From: an uncultured Acholeplasmatales bacterium
GTDB taxonomy: Bacteria > Bacillota_I > Bacilli_A > Acholeplasmatales > Anaeroplasmataceae
Assembly: GCA_944324795.1 (NCBI GenBank)
Contig: CALUXR010000013.1
Coordinates: 1-48,404, forward strand
Length of the DNA stretch: 48,404 bases
Direction: 5' to 3'
Made by a program: the position numbers and the translations under genes. This document shows, piece after piece, positions 18,501 to 26,378 of this stretch. The number at the start of each line of letters is the position of its first letter. Position 1 is the stretch's first letter. Below the pieces are notes generated by a model that was not told the origin of the DNA, did not search any database, and saw only the letters and a list, made by a program, of their open reading frames with translations.

Positions 18501-18968
18501 AAGCAAATTGCTAAAAATAATGAAAATATCCTAAAATTAAAAAGATTATATACTGATGATTTATATAGTATTAGCGATAATATTTCTTTTTTAAGAAAAA
18601 ATTATTCTAATAATATTAAGAAAAATGATAAAAGTTATCTTATTTTTAAAAAAGAAATTAGAAATAATTTTATTAAAGATACAAATCTTAACAATAATAA
18701 TTATAATTTAAATAAAATTAAAATTATTAATGATTTAAATAATATTCCTATTACTTATAATAAAAATATTAAAGAATTAAATAAACAAGTAAAAATTATA
18801 AAAGAAAATTATAAAAATAATAAGAATAAACATAATTTATTAAAGAAAATGATTAAAAAAGAATATGATAAAAATCGAATTGAAAATATTTCTAATGATA
18901 CTACTAAATTAGTAAATGAGAAAATTAATCAAAATTTAGAACTTAAAAAAGAAAAGAAAAAAGTATAA
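15591..18968 (+). CDS. Giant coiled-coil protein of unknown function
   Basis: The product has about 1125 residues, rich in Lys, Asn, Glu, Ile and Leu, with long heptad-like stretches almost from end to end. I see no nucleotide-binding motif, signal peptide or clear membrane segment, so it is not an SMC-type ATPase. The first 50 residues (KKNDPLIKFENQLLTLLRSF, then a glycine-containing turn) are less repetitive and may be a small folded head. A segment at about 625-690 (NHNRKNYRFDSVLIAKNGNLMFYL, then aromatic-rich helices) interrupts the coil. The last 400 residues are almost wholly K/N/I/L/Y. The start is TTG, since AGGAAGG lies just upstream. It converges on ftsZ; a cytoskeletal or division-related role is only a guess. 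Confidence 0.75.
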   Translation: MKKNDPLIKFENQLLTLLRSFTTGDSIIASGIRDEIKKIFYRYKDDINKNYLAHELLIDKLNQRKIDEVKNSINILNKLNNKFMLRKEKINIVRKNNILISENEINKLKNNLENKINELNDKCNNNIQKVKENIFLINKAKDLNIESFNNKLLKTENDYAAFLDQKYNETVNNIQKIHAFYSRKIMMSSEEGNQSLLLIDNTINQLENEIKTIEQDLLTSKYKIRQNEILADTNLNNLIREKLKKKVDSTYNLRKNNFMKQTDVKKQLSFHEEKYNEKVQKIIDDYVNVLKENDELDNINETDYKNSLERIKRNFFYDYYYLNNELNDFLKNIQDEVNDSFKLKLANRKLIKLKTKSYYQKIKELKENYKSDVSIITNKYNQTKNRHKLARNINEINKNYELEIARIEFNTIKANNSLLNNFIEKQLTLNINDVDNEYEYAADMAHNNKDRKIAELKKETSTIECHAELELIEKKRQILNLKADKKRITETIKLTTNYYNTASTLSEKLEQIISNLELDRNAKIKEYNNKLTNAKTDILNNYVHLQQDLITSKIEYISQTTKLNIKLENDLFNKDKSPFDLDIKINKIKQEHDLKFEEIYFTKNNGLAILNHNRKNYRFDSVLIAKNGNLMFYLTKTILDFFNEVYDLIYKKLYNYDKAYINFFKILADLIFNLYGDILKSFNINETLILEQRIQTETKNTYKTKANNLLMEFNSVKYYLDKQIESLNNTLIKYDNTLIKYRNEIVNLTNKENELKAKTSIFQHLFSYEILNVKNDIKLAKNSIKEIKKKKIIVNNLLKECVKKANRTQKKYDNATKKNDLLLKLDYASSYSLVSKANNLVKKTNIKFNKLNNYYFKIKNIDKLIKNKNLFNDLNKILKYNHSLYLKFFNKYKKDNEINYQNTQKNIIKKFNIDLKKEFKSKQKRIIICNLNYNSIKNERANVIIKTKEEIENNISLYYKEISDLKLSYKKQIAKNNENILKLKRLYTDDLYSISDNISFLRKNYSNNIKKNDKSYLIFKKEIRNNFIKDTNLNNNNYNLNKIKIINDLNNIPITYNKNIKELNKQVKIIKENYKNNKNKHNLLKKMIKKEYDKNRIENISNDTTKLVNEKINQNLELKKEKKKV

Positions 18969-19000
18969 ACTCCTTTTTATTTTTTAAAATGGAGTTTTTT
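18967..19000 (+). terminator. Terminator of the coiled-coil gene
   Basis: AACTCC-TTTTTA...TAAAAT-GGAGTT with a run of six T follows the stop codon directly on the plus strand. Confidence 0.8.
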
Positions 19001-19010
19001 ATTTATATAA

Positions 19011-19040
19011 TGAAAAAGTAGAAGCAATTTAACTTCTACT
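19011..19040 (-). terminator. Terminator of ftsZ, overlapping its stop codon
   Basis: On the minus strand AGTAGAAG (19033-19040) pairs with CTTCTACT (19017-19024), followed by TTTTTC. The TAG stop of ftsZ lies within the stem. It is flanked by T on the plus strand as well, so it may work in both directions. Confidence 0.75.
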
Positions 19041-20211
19041 TCTTTTTAGTTAGCCATGAAGGTAAGGAAATACCTGTTTTTTTATTTTCTTTAGCTCTTC
19101 TTTTCTTTTCTTTATCATCTAAGAAAATTGAAGTTTCTTCTTCTTCCTCATTATCTTCTAATTCTTCTAATGGCTTATAATTTATATTTTCTTGACTGAT
19201 ATTTTTAAAAATTTCGGTTGCTATATCATCAATTCCGCTTTCCTTAGCTTTTAATTCATAACCTGTAGCTATAACTGTAATTACAAGTTCATCGCCTAAA
19301 TCATTATTAATAGCTGTACCATAAATGATATTTAAATCTTTATCACAATTATTTCTTATTTCAGCAATTGCTTTTTCTGTTTCATTTAATGTTAATTTTT
19401 CACTAGCAGCAATATTTACTATAGCGTTAGTTGCTCCATCAATACTAACTTCAAGCAAATTAGAATGAATCGCTCTTCTTGCAGCTTCTACAGCTCTATT
19501 TGGACCTGTTGCAGTACCTATTCCCATTAAGGCTGTACCTTTATCTTTCATAACTGTTCTTACATCAGCAAAATCGACATTTATTAAGGCTGGGACAGAT
19601 ATTATTTCTGCTATACCTTGTACACCTTGACGTAAAACATTATCTGCTTCTCTAAATGCTTCTAAAATAGATGTAGAAACATCAACAATTGCTCTTAAAC
19701 GTTCATTAGGAATGACAATTAAAGTATCGACAAATGGTTTTAATTCTTGTAGACCAGAAATTGCCTTTTGCATTCTTTCAGGTCCTTCAAAAGCGAATGG
19801 TTTAGTTACGACCCCTACTGTTAAACAACCTAATTCTTTTGCAACTTTAGCAATAACAGGGGCTGCACCAGTACCTGTTCCACCACCCATACCAGCAGTA
19901 ATGAAAACCATTTGAGCTCCTCTTATTACAGTTTTAATGTCTTCTAATGATTCTAGGGCAGCTCTTTTACCAACATCTGGTAGAGCACCAGCACCTAAAC
20001 CTCTAGTTGTTTGTTTACCTAATAATACTCTTGTATCAGCTCTAGATTCTCTTAAATCTTGCGCATCGGTATTACAAACGATAAATTCAACCCCTCTAAC
20101 ATCATTTTCAATCATTCTATCGACAGCATTCCCACCGCCACCACCAACACCAATTACTTTTATGATCGGTTTCGTTGAAATGCCAATACCATCAAAATCA
20201 TCAAATATCAT
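19036..20211 (-). CDS. ftsZ: Cell division protein FtsZ
   Basis: FtsZ is the tubulin-like GTPase that forms the division ring. The 391-residue product has the G-box GGGTGTG (109-115), the early loop [14 protein letters not shown] (20-33), the T7-loop region with INVDFADV and a GTP-contacting NTDAQDL. After a variable acidic linker (EEDNEEEEE) the conserved C-terminal peptide [12 protein letters not shown] is present, which normally binds FtsA or SepF. It stands alone: no ftsA or dcw cluster is next to it. GGAGG precedes the ATG. It has its own promoter. Confidence 0.98.
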   Translation of the reverse strand: MIFDDFDGIGISTKPIIKVIGVGGGGGNAVDRMIENDVRGVEFIVCNTDAQDLRESRADTRVLLGKQTTRGLGAGALPDVGKRAALESLEDIKTVIRGAQMVFITAGMGGGTGTGAAPVIAKVAKELGCLTVGVVTKPFAFEGPERMQKAISGLQELKPFVDTLIVIPNERLRAIVDVSTSILEAFREADNVLRQGVQGIAEIISVPALINVDFADVRTVMKDKGTALMGIGTATGPNRAVEAARRAIHSNLLEVSIDGATNAIVNIAASEKLTLNETEKAIAEIRNNCDKDLNIIYGTAINNDLGDELVITVIATGYELKAKESGIDDIATEIFKNISQENINYKPLEELEDNEEEEETSIFLDDKEKKRRAKENKKTGISLPSWLTKKK

Positions 20212-20249
20212 ATATATAACCTCCTTATTAGAGTTTTCGTCTATTTATG

Positions 20250-20278
20250 ATTTTACTCTAAAGGTGTTTATTTTTCAA
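20250..20278 (-). promoter_or_regulatory. ftsZ promoter
   Basis: TTGAAA (20273-20278), 17 nt, TAAAAT (20250-20255) on the minus strand, about 40 nt before the ftsZ ATG. Confidence 0.7.
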
Positions 20279-20316
20279 GATGAAAATCATTTTATTTATA
20301 TTAATTTATTAATATA

Positions 20317-20347
20317 AAAAAGAAAAAGGAGACCAATTAAAGTCTCC
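20317..20347 (-). terminator. Terminator of the ABC exporter operon
   Basis: GGAGAC-TTTAATTG-GTCTCC (20328-20347) followed by TTTTTCTTTTTT on the minus strand, immediately after the last ABC gene. Confidence 0.8.
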
Positions 20348-20348
20348 A

Positions 20349-22328
20349 TTATTCTAATTCAAAAGCTCCTGTATATAATTGATAATATTCGCCTTTTTGA
20401 GCAATTAATTCATCATGTGTACCACGTTCAATAATTCTACCATGTTCAAGTACCATAATAGCATCAGAATTTCTAACTGTAGATAGACGGTGAGCAATAA
20501 CAAAGACTGTTCTGCCACTCATAAGTTTATCCATTGCAGCTTGAATTATTTTTTCTGTTCTAGTATCAATTGATGATGTTGCTTCATCAAGAATTAATAC
20601 TGGTGGATTTGTAATAGCGGCTCTCGCAATTGAAATTAATTGTCTTTCACCTTGAGATAAACCGTCACCATTATTTGTAATATAAGTATCATAACCTTTT
20701 TCTAAATGTTGAATGAATGAATCGGCATTAGCAAGTTTCGCAGCAGCAATAACTTCTTCCATTGTAGCATCTGGTTTACCATAACGAATATTATCAGCTA
20801 TTGTACCTGTAAATAAATTAGTATCTTGTAAAACCATACCAAGAGATTTACGCAAATCGGCTTTCTTTATTTTATTAATATTAATACCATCATAACGAAT
20901 TTTACCATCAGCTATGTCATAGAAACGATTAATTAAGTTAGTGATTGTTGTCTTTCCGGCACCAGTAGCCCCAACAAAGGCTATTTTTTGACCTGGTTTA
21001 GCATATAATGTTACATTATGTAAAACAATTTTATCAGCTTTATAAGCAAAATCTACATCGAAGAAACGAACATCACCTTTAAGTTCTTGATAAGTTACAG
21101 AACCATCTTGATGTGGATGACGCCATATCCATTTGTCTTCTTCTTTATTAGTTTCAACCCATTTATCGCCTTCAAGACAACCTTTAACTAATGTAACATA
21201 TCCTTCATCAACTTCACTTGGTTTTTCCATAAGTTCAAATACTCTTTGTGCACCAGCTAAACCCATCGCTATACTATTCATTTGATTAGAAACTTGGGCA
21301 ATCGGATTTATAAATGATCTCGTATACATTATAAATGATACTAATACCCCAGCTGTTAATACCCCAGCTGCTTCATTAGCTAACGTTGCAAAACTACAAT
21401 TTACTTGATTTGTTATTAATACACCACCAAGTAAAGCTATAATTGCATAGGTTGCAAAACCAATATTATTCATAATAGGCATTAAAATACTTGCAAATAT
21501 ATTAGCATTGCGATCAGCAACTTCAAGTTTTGTATTAATAATATCAAAATCAGAAACAGCTTTTTCTTCATGGCAGAAAACTTTAACTACTTTTTGTCCT
21601 TCTAATAATTCTTCAATATATCCATTAGTTGAACCAAGCGTTCTTTGTTTTTCAATGAAATATTTAGTACTTCTTACACCAATAGTTTTAATAATTACAA
21701 CCATCAATACTAAAATGAATAAAACTGCAATAGTTAAAAGCCATGAATAATAAACCATTAAACAAAATACGCCTATAACAGTTATTAGACCATTGATTAA
21801 TTGTGGTACACTTTGACTTATCATTTGACGCATCGCTTCAACATCATTTGTATAATATGACATAATATTACCATGTGTATTCCAATCAAAGAAACTTACA
21901 GGTAAACTTTCCATATGTTTAAATAAATCATCACGAATAGACTTTAAACTTCCTTGAGTTATAATTACCATCAATTTAGAATAAATCAAGCTTGTAATAA
22001 CCCCAACAAAATAAATAGAACCAAAAATAATTAATACTTGTAAGAAAGAAAGATTTAAATTGATACCAATAATATTAACATTTTGTTCAACAGTTGGACT
22101 CCAAGTATTATTTATACCTTGAATAGCATTTTCTTTATCGATCCAATTAATATTAGGATTAATAAATCCATCAATTAAAACAGAAATAAAGAAAGTAGAA
22201 ACCATACTTGCTATACATGAAAGTAAAATACATATAATAACAATAATAATCAAAACTTTATAATGATGCCATACATAAGGAATTAAAGCTTTAAGAGCAT
22301 TCATTTTTGAATTATTTGTTTTCTTCAT
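20349..22328 (-). CDS. ABC exporter half-transporter, canonical ATPase site
   Basis: The fused permease-ATPase has about 659 residues. Six membrane segments lie in the first 380 residues, with a roughly 50-residue extracytoplasmic insert between segments 1 and 2. The nucleotide-binding domain has Walker A GATGAGKTT, signature LSQGERQLIS, Walker B LILDEATSSID with the catalytic Glu, and the switch His in IAHRLSTV. An extra tryptophan-rich insert (EGDKWVETNKEEDKWIWRHP) precedes the ATPase. I use the ATG at 22328, since AAGGAGGT lies just upstream; the longer frame to 22403 starts inside the partner gene. It pairs with the upstream half-transporter as a heterodimer of the BmrCD/LmrCD/TM287-288 type. 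The substrate is unknown; drugs or lipids are typical. Confidence 0.9.
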   Translation of the reverse strand: MKKTNNSKMNALKALIPYVWHHYKVLIIIVIICILLSCIASMVSTFFISVLIDGFINPNINWIDKENAIQGINNTWSPTVEQNVNIIGINLNLSFLQVLIIFGSIYFVGVITSLIYSKLMVIITQGSLKSIRDDLFKHMESLPVSFFDWNTHGNIMSYYTNDVEAMRQMISQSVPQLINGLITVIGVFCLMVYYSWLLTIAVLFILVLMVVIIKTIGVRSTKYFIEKQRTLGSTNGYIEELLEGQKVVKVFCHEEKAVSDFDIINTKLEVADRNANIFASILMPIMNNIGFATYAIIALLGGVLITNQVNCSFATLANEAAGVLTAGVLVSFIMYTRSFINPIAQVSNQMNSIAMGLAGAQRVFELMEKPSEVDEGYVTLVKGCLEGDKWVETNKEEDKWIWRHPHQDGSVTYQELKGDVRFFDVDFAYKADKIVLHNVTLYAKPGQKIAFVGATGAGKTTITNLINRFYDIADGKIRYDGININKIKKADLRKSLGMVLQDTNLFTGTIADNIRYGKPDATMEEVIAAAKLANADSFIQHLEKGYDTYITNNGDGLSQGERQLISIARAAITNPPVLILDEATSSIDTRTEKIIQAAMDKLMSGRTVFVIAHRLSTVRNSDAIMVLEHGRIIERGTHDELIAQKGEYYQLYTGAFELE

Positions 22329-24093
22329 CAGTACTACCTCCTTCATTATCTGAACCCTTTGTTTGTAGTTCAGCAATTTCTTTATAGATAGGACAAATTT
22401 CAATTAGTTCATCATGCTTACCTTGAGCAATAATTTTACCATCATCAAATACTAAAATTAAATCAACATCTTCTACTGAAGAAACTCTTTGAGAAATAAT
22501 AATCTTTGTTACATCAGGAGCAGTTTCTCTTAAAGATGAACGAATATTAGCATCAGTCTTTGTATCAACTGCACTTGTAGAATCATCTAAAATTAAGATT
22601 TTCGGATTTTTTAATAAAGCTCTTGCGATACATAATCTTTGTTTTTGACCACCAGATACATTGACACCACCTTGACCAAGATCATAATCAAATCCACCTG
22701 GGAAATCCATAATAAAATCATAAGCTGAGGCTTGTTTAGTAACACGAATTAAATCTTCATCAGTTGCATCTTCTTTACCCCATTTTAAATTATCTCTAAT
22801 AGTACCAGTAAATAAGATATTCTTTTGTAAAACATAAGCTACACTATTACGAAGAGTTTCAATATCATAATTTCTAACATCTTCGCCCCCTACTTTAACA
22901 TTACCAATAGTTGTGTCATATAATCTTGGAATCAATTGTACGAAACTAGATTTACCACTACCAGTACCACCAATAATACCTACAACCATTCCTGATTTAA
23001 TATGGACATTAATGTCGTTTAAATTAAACATTTGAGCATTCAAATTATATTTAAAGTTAACTTTTTCAAAATCGATATCACCATTTTTAACATCATAAAT
23101 AGGATTATTTGGATTAGTAATATCTGGTGAAACTTGTAAAACTTCAACAATACGTCTAGCTGAAGTTAAAGACATTGTTATCATAACGAAAATATTAGAT
23201 ATCATCATTAAACTCATTAATATTTGCATAACATAACTAAAATAACTAGTTAGTTCACCCGTAGTCATAAATAATGTTTTACCAGATACATTATAACCTT
23301 TAATAATGTTAGAAGCACCTAAATAAGCAAGTGCTATTAAGCAGGCATAAACAGTAAATTGAACAATTGGCATATTCCAAGCTAAAACTTGTTCTGCTTT
23401 ACTAGCAAAATTCTTTAAAATAGAACTATCATTAGCAAATTTATTATATTCATCTTTTTCTTTAACGAAACTTTTAACAGTTCTTATACCAATTAAATTT
23501 TCTTCAACATCTCTATTAATAACATCATATTGTTTAAATAATTTAGAGAATGGTTTAAATGATCTACTCATTAAAACAAATAATGTAACACCTAAAAAAG
23601 GTATTGCAATTAAGAAAATTAAACCAATTTGCCAGTTGATAATCATCGCCATAATAAAAGCAAAAATTAACATAAATGGTGCTCTTACAACTATTCTAAT
23701 AATCATTTGAAATGATAATTGAACATTTGTTACATCTGTAGTCATACGTGTTACTAATGAAGCAGTTGAAAAATCATCAATATTTTTAAATGAATAAGTT
23801 TGAATCTTTTCATATAAATCATGACGTAAATTCTTAGCAAATCCAGCACTCGCAATACTTGCGAATTTACCAGATAAAATACCACATATAAGTGATAATA
23901 CTGCCATAACAAGCATTAAAATACCAATTTCAATTACTAATTTATTATTACCAAGACTAATACCTTTATCTAGCATAATAGACATAATAAAAGGAATTAA
24001 TACTTCAAATATAACTTCAAGTATAACAAATATCGGTGCTAATATTGCATATTTTTTATATTCTCTAATGCTTTTAGATAATATTTTTATCAT
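22312..24093 (-). CDS. ABC exporter half-transporter, degenerate ATPase site
   Basis: The protein has about 593 residues, with six membrane segments (about 1-310) and a nucleotide-binding domain: Walker A GGTGSGKSS, signature VSGGQKQRL. Walker B ends ILDDSTSAVD, with Asp for the catalytic Glu, and the switch His is Gln (IISQRVSSV). This is the degenerate half expected in heterodimeric type IV exporters. The true start is the ATG at 24093 behind GAGGAGGG; a TTG at 24108 would swallow that ribosome site. It overlaps marR at its start and the canonical partner by 17 bp at its end, so the two halves are made together. Confidence 0.92.
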   Translation of the reverse strand: MIKILSKSIREYKKYAILAPIFVILEVIFEVLIPFIMSIMLDKGISLGNNKLVIEIGILMLVMAVLSLICGILSGKFASIASAGFAKNLRHDLYEKIQTYSFKNIDDFSTASLVTRMTTDVTNVQLSFQMIIRIVVRAPFMLIFAFIMAMIINWQIGLIFLIAIPFLGVTLFVLMSRSFKPFSKLFKQYDVINRDVEENLIGIRTVKSFVKEKDEYNKFANDSSILKNFASKAEQVLAWNMPIVQFTVYACLIALAYLGASNIIKGYNVSGKTLFMTTGELTSYFSYVMQILMSLMMISNIFVMITMSLTSARRIVEVLQVSPDITNPNNPIYDVKNGDIDFEKVNFKYNLNAQMFNLNDINVHIKSGMVVGIIGGTGSGKSSFVQLIPRLYDTTIGNVKVGGEDVRNYDIETLRNSVAYVLQKNILFTGTIRDNLKWGKEDATDEDLIRVTKQASAYDFIMDFPGGFDYDLGQGGVNVSGGQKQRLCIARALLKNPKILILDDSTSAVDTKTDANIRSSLRETAPDVTKIIISQRVSSVEDVDLILVFDDGKIIAQGKHDELIEICPIYKEIAELQTKGSDNEGGSTDEENK

Positions 24094-24508
24094 ATTTTCC
24101 CTCCTCAATATTTTTTAACATTTTACTTAATAAATTAAATAAATTATCAATTTCATCAGCTGTAAAATCTTTAGATAAAATAGAATTATTATACATTACA
24201 GCTTTCATAAATTTTTCATTTATAGCTAAAGCTTTAGACGTTAAAATAATTCTATTATTTCTTTTATCATCTGATTTTTCTCTTTCTATATAGCCTTTGT
24301 CTTCTAAACGATTTAATATACCATTAACCGTAGCGCTAGATAATTTAAATGTAGCACATATTTGTTTTTGATTTAAACATTCATGATTAATCAAATATTG
24401 TAATATTATAACCTGCGAACTAGTAAGATCAGTATCAGCTAATAAAATCTGCATTTTTGCATCAATTTGATTACTAATAATCTTCATCAATTTAACTATT
24501 CTTTTCAC
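24074..24508 (-). CDS. MarR-family transcriptional regulator
   Basis: The 144-residue product has a MarR winged helix: CLNQKQICATFKLSSATVNGILNRLEDKGYIEREKSDDKRNNR, of which the recognition helix (SSATVNGILNRLE) and the wing (DDKRNNRI) are the key parts. It starts with GTG at 24508 behind AGGAGG. It is the first gene of an operon with the two exporter halves, the usual way a drug-responsive MarR controls its own pump. A palindrome sits at the transcription start. The inducing ligand is unknown. Confidence 0.92.
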   Translation of the reverse strand: MKRIVKLMKIISNQIDAKMQILLADTDLTSSQVIILQYLINHECLNQKQICATFKLSSATVNGILNRLEDKGYIEREKSDDKRNNRIILTSKALAINEKFMKAVMYNNSILSKDFTADEIDNLFNLLSKMLKNIEEGKYDKNII

Positions 24509-24524
24509 TTTAACCTCCTATTAA

Positions 24525-24567
24525 TTAGCACGCTAAATATTATAATTAATTTATAAATTAATGTCAA
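24525..24567 (-). promoter_or_regulatory. Consensus promoter with MarR-type operator
   Basis: On the minus strand TTGACA (24562-24567), exactly 17 nt, TATAAT (24539-24544): a full consensus promoter. The near-perfect palindrome TTAGC-GT-GCTAA (24525-24536) lies just past the -10, where a bound repressor would block initiation. A strong core plus an overlapping operator suggests tight repression and high induced output. Confidence 0.75.
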
Positions 24568-24661
24568 TAAATAAAAAAGTTAGAACGCTTTTATTTTATA
24601 TTTTGATAAAAAATTATAAATAATTTTATTTTTTAATAAACATTTTACAAGTTTTATCAAT

Positions 24662-24690
24662 AAAAAAACGGCTTTATTAAGCCTTTATTT
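24662..24690. terminator. Bidirectional hairpin terminator
   Basis: GGCTT-TATT-AAGCC (24670-24683) is flanked by A-runs on the left and T-rich sequence on the right, so it could act on both strands. The same GGCTTTATTAAGCC core is used at 37764-37790. Confidence 0.55.
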
Positions 24691-24758
24691 TAATTTATAA
24701 TGTCTTATAATTAGATACTGTATTAAAGTGGAACATTAATATAATAAGGGACTTATTT

Positions 24759-24818
24759 ATGCTTACACTAATAAAAGGCGTAGGCAAGCTAGTATCATTA
24801 TTTATAGAAAGAAATTAA
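24759..24818 (+). CDS. Possible 19-residue hydrophobic peptide
   Basis: ATG behind AAGGGA (24746-24751, 7-nt spacing) encodes MLTLIKGVGKLVSLFIERN. The peptide alternates hydrophobic residues with Lys and ends charged, so it could form a short amphipathic membrane helix, like type I toxins or phenol-soluble-modulin-like peptides. TATAAT boxes lie at 24696-24701 and 24706-24711, and a very strong terminator ends the unit at about 24896. So a short transcript of about 180 nt is plausible, either as mRNA for the peptide or as a small RNA. No similar gene is recognised; this is a candidate only. Confidence 0.35.
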   Translation: MLTLIKGVGKLVSLFIERN

Positions 24819-24862
24819 GTAAATCAAATATTGATCTGGCCTTCTTGCAAATTAAAAATGAT

Positions 24863-24896
24863 AAGGGGATTCATCGAGTGAATCCCCTTATTTTTT
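24863..24896 (+). terminator. Strong rho-independent terminator
   Basis: AAGGGGATTCA-TCGAG-TGAATCCCCTT is a perfect 11-bp stem followed by ATTTTTT on the plus strand. It would end the short unit at 24706-24896 and may also stop minus-strand transcription from the GH4 gene. Confidence 0.8.
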
Positions 24897-24983
24897 AAAT
24901 AATATCTAGCAAAACTAAATATTTTTCAATTCATTTAAATCTTAAACTGTTTGTAATCTTTTATCAATAAAAATTTAATCGTT

Positions 24984-26378
24984 TTATTTAATATTTTCTA
25001 ATTTAGATAAATCATAATAATCTTTTAAATATTCTTTAGTATTTAAAACCATTTCAATAAATAAATTTCTTAATTTATCTCTAGAAATACCATTACATAA
25101 AGCTTGATTAGCAAAAGCATTAAAGATTTTTTGTAAATTACGTTCTTTAATACCATAATATGTACTATCAATATTTAAACTAGCTCTTTCAACTAAATTC
25201 AAAACATCACTAGGTAGCGGACTTGCAATAACAGGTTTTACTGTATCTGATGTAAAAATACAATTTGTTTCTACGATTGCTCCTTCTCTAATGCCTTTCA
25301 TTTGACCATAATTTGGCATATTAACATTACTAATTATTGGTTTGAAGCCTAAAATAGCTTTGATTAAATCAACTGCTTCTTCTGTTGATTTTTCTAAAAT
25401 GATTGGCTTTTCACCATTACACATAGCAATTGTTTCTTCTATTTTTTCTTTTTGATCTTTTTCTCTTTGAGGTACAGTAGTTAAACTAAAAGCATAATGT
25501 TTAATAGTCTTTTTATCTTTTAAATACCAGCTATGATCAAAGAATTCAACTAAGTGTCTATCACCCGCTGCTGCTAGGGCATTATATTTATTATATAAGT
25601 CCATCTTTACTTTATTGCCATAAGCATAAGTATCATATTTAAATTGATAACGTTTGCCACCTTCATAATAACCTTTTTCATAATACTTTTCAGCAAAACT
25701 TGGTATTAATTTTAAAAGGTCAATATCTTTATATTTAGCATTTGTAATCCAAGTGAAATGATTAACACCTGAAGCATCTGTATAAATATCTTTTCTAGTA
25801 ACTTTAATATTTAAAATTTTATTTAAAACTAAACATAAGAATTCTTGAGCATGGAAAACTTCATGACAACAACCAAATGCTTTAATTCCTGGGTAAACAT
25901 CATATAAAGTTTGAACACAAATACTCATAGGATTTGTAAAATTAATTACCCAAGCATTAGGACAACATTCTTTTATTTTTTTAGCAAAGTATTCATAAAT
26001 AGGAACAGTACGCATCGCTCTTAAAACGCCACCAGGACCTGCTGTATCACCAACACTTTGATAAATACCAAGTTTTTCAGGAGCATGAACATCTGATTCC
26101 ATTTCTTTAAAAGTTGCTGGTAAAATAGATATAATAACAAAATCAGCGCCTTTTAAAGCATCTTCAAGATTAGGATAAACTTCATAATTAAAAATAGATT
26201 TAGTTTCTTTTAATTCATTTATTTTATTACCAATAATCTTATTTCTTTCTGCTGCTTCATTATCAATATCATATAAAGAGATTTCACCACCTAAGCCATT
26301 AGTTAAGGCTAAATCATTCATAAATACGCGTGCCCACATTTTTGAGCCGCCACCTATATAGGCAATTTTAATATTCAT
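24984..26378 (-). CDS. Glycoside hydrolase family 4, probable alpha-galacturonidase type
   Basis: GH4 enzymes use NAD+ and Mn2+ to cleave glycosides by a redox-elimination route. The 464-residue product has an N-terminal Rossmann motif (AYIGGGSKMW), the NFTNP motif at 147-151, the metal site CHEV at 171-174 and His207 in GVNHFTW. In this family the tetrad at the metal cysteine tracks substrate: CHSV in MelA-type alpha-galactosidases, CDMP in phospho-glucosidases, CHEV in LplD-type alpha-galacturonidases. The motif therefore favours an uronic-acid substrate such as pectin fragments; this rests on remembered family rules. It overlaps the upstream flavoprotein gene by 11 bp. No sugar transporter is adjacent. 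Confidence 0.85.
   Translation of the reverse strand: MNIKIAYIGGGSKMWARVFMNDLALTNGLGGEISLYDIDNEAAERNKIIGNKINELKETKSIFNYEVYPNLEDALKGADFVIISILPATFKEMESDVHAPEKLGIYQSVGDTAGPGGVLRAMRTVPIYEYFAKKIKECCPNAWVINFTNPMSICVQTLYDVYPGIKAFGCCHEVFHAQEFLCLVLNKILNIKVTRKDIYTDASGVNHFTWITNAKYKDIDLLKLIPSFAEKYYEKGYYEGGKRYQFKYDTYAYGNKVKMDLYNKYNALAAAGDRHLVEFFDHSWYLKDKKTIKHYAFSLTTVPQREKDQKEKIEETIAMCNGEKPIILEKSTEEAVDLIKAILGFKPIISNVNMPNYGQMKGIREGAIVETNCIFTSDTVKPVIASPLPSDVLNLVERASLNIDSTYYGIKERNLQKIFNAFANQALCNGISRDKLRNLFIEMVLNTKEYLKDYYDLSKLENIK

Noticed and set aside
19712-20317. Open frames on the plus strand across ftsZ
   Set aside because: They mirror the conserved FtsZ codons on the opposite strand, lack ribosome sites and encode proline/serine-rich nonsense.
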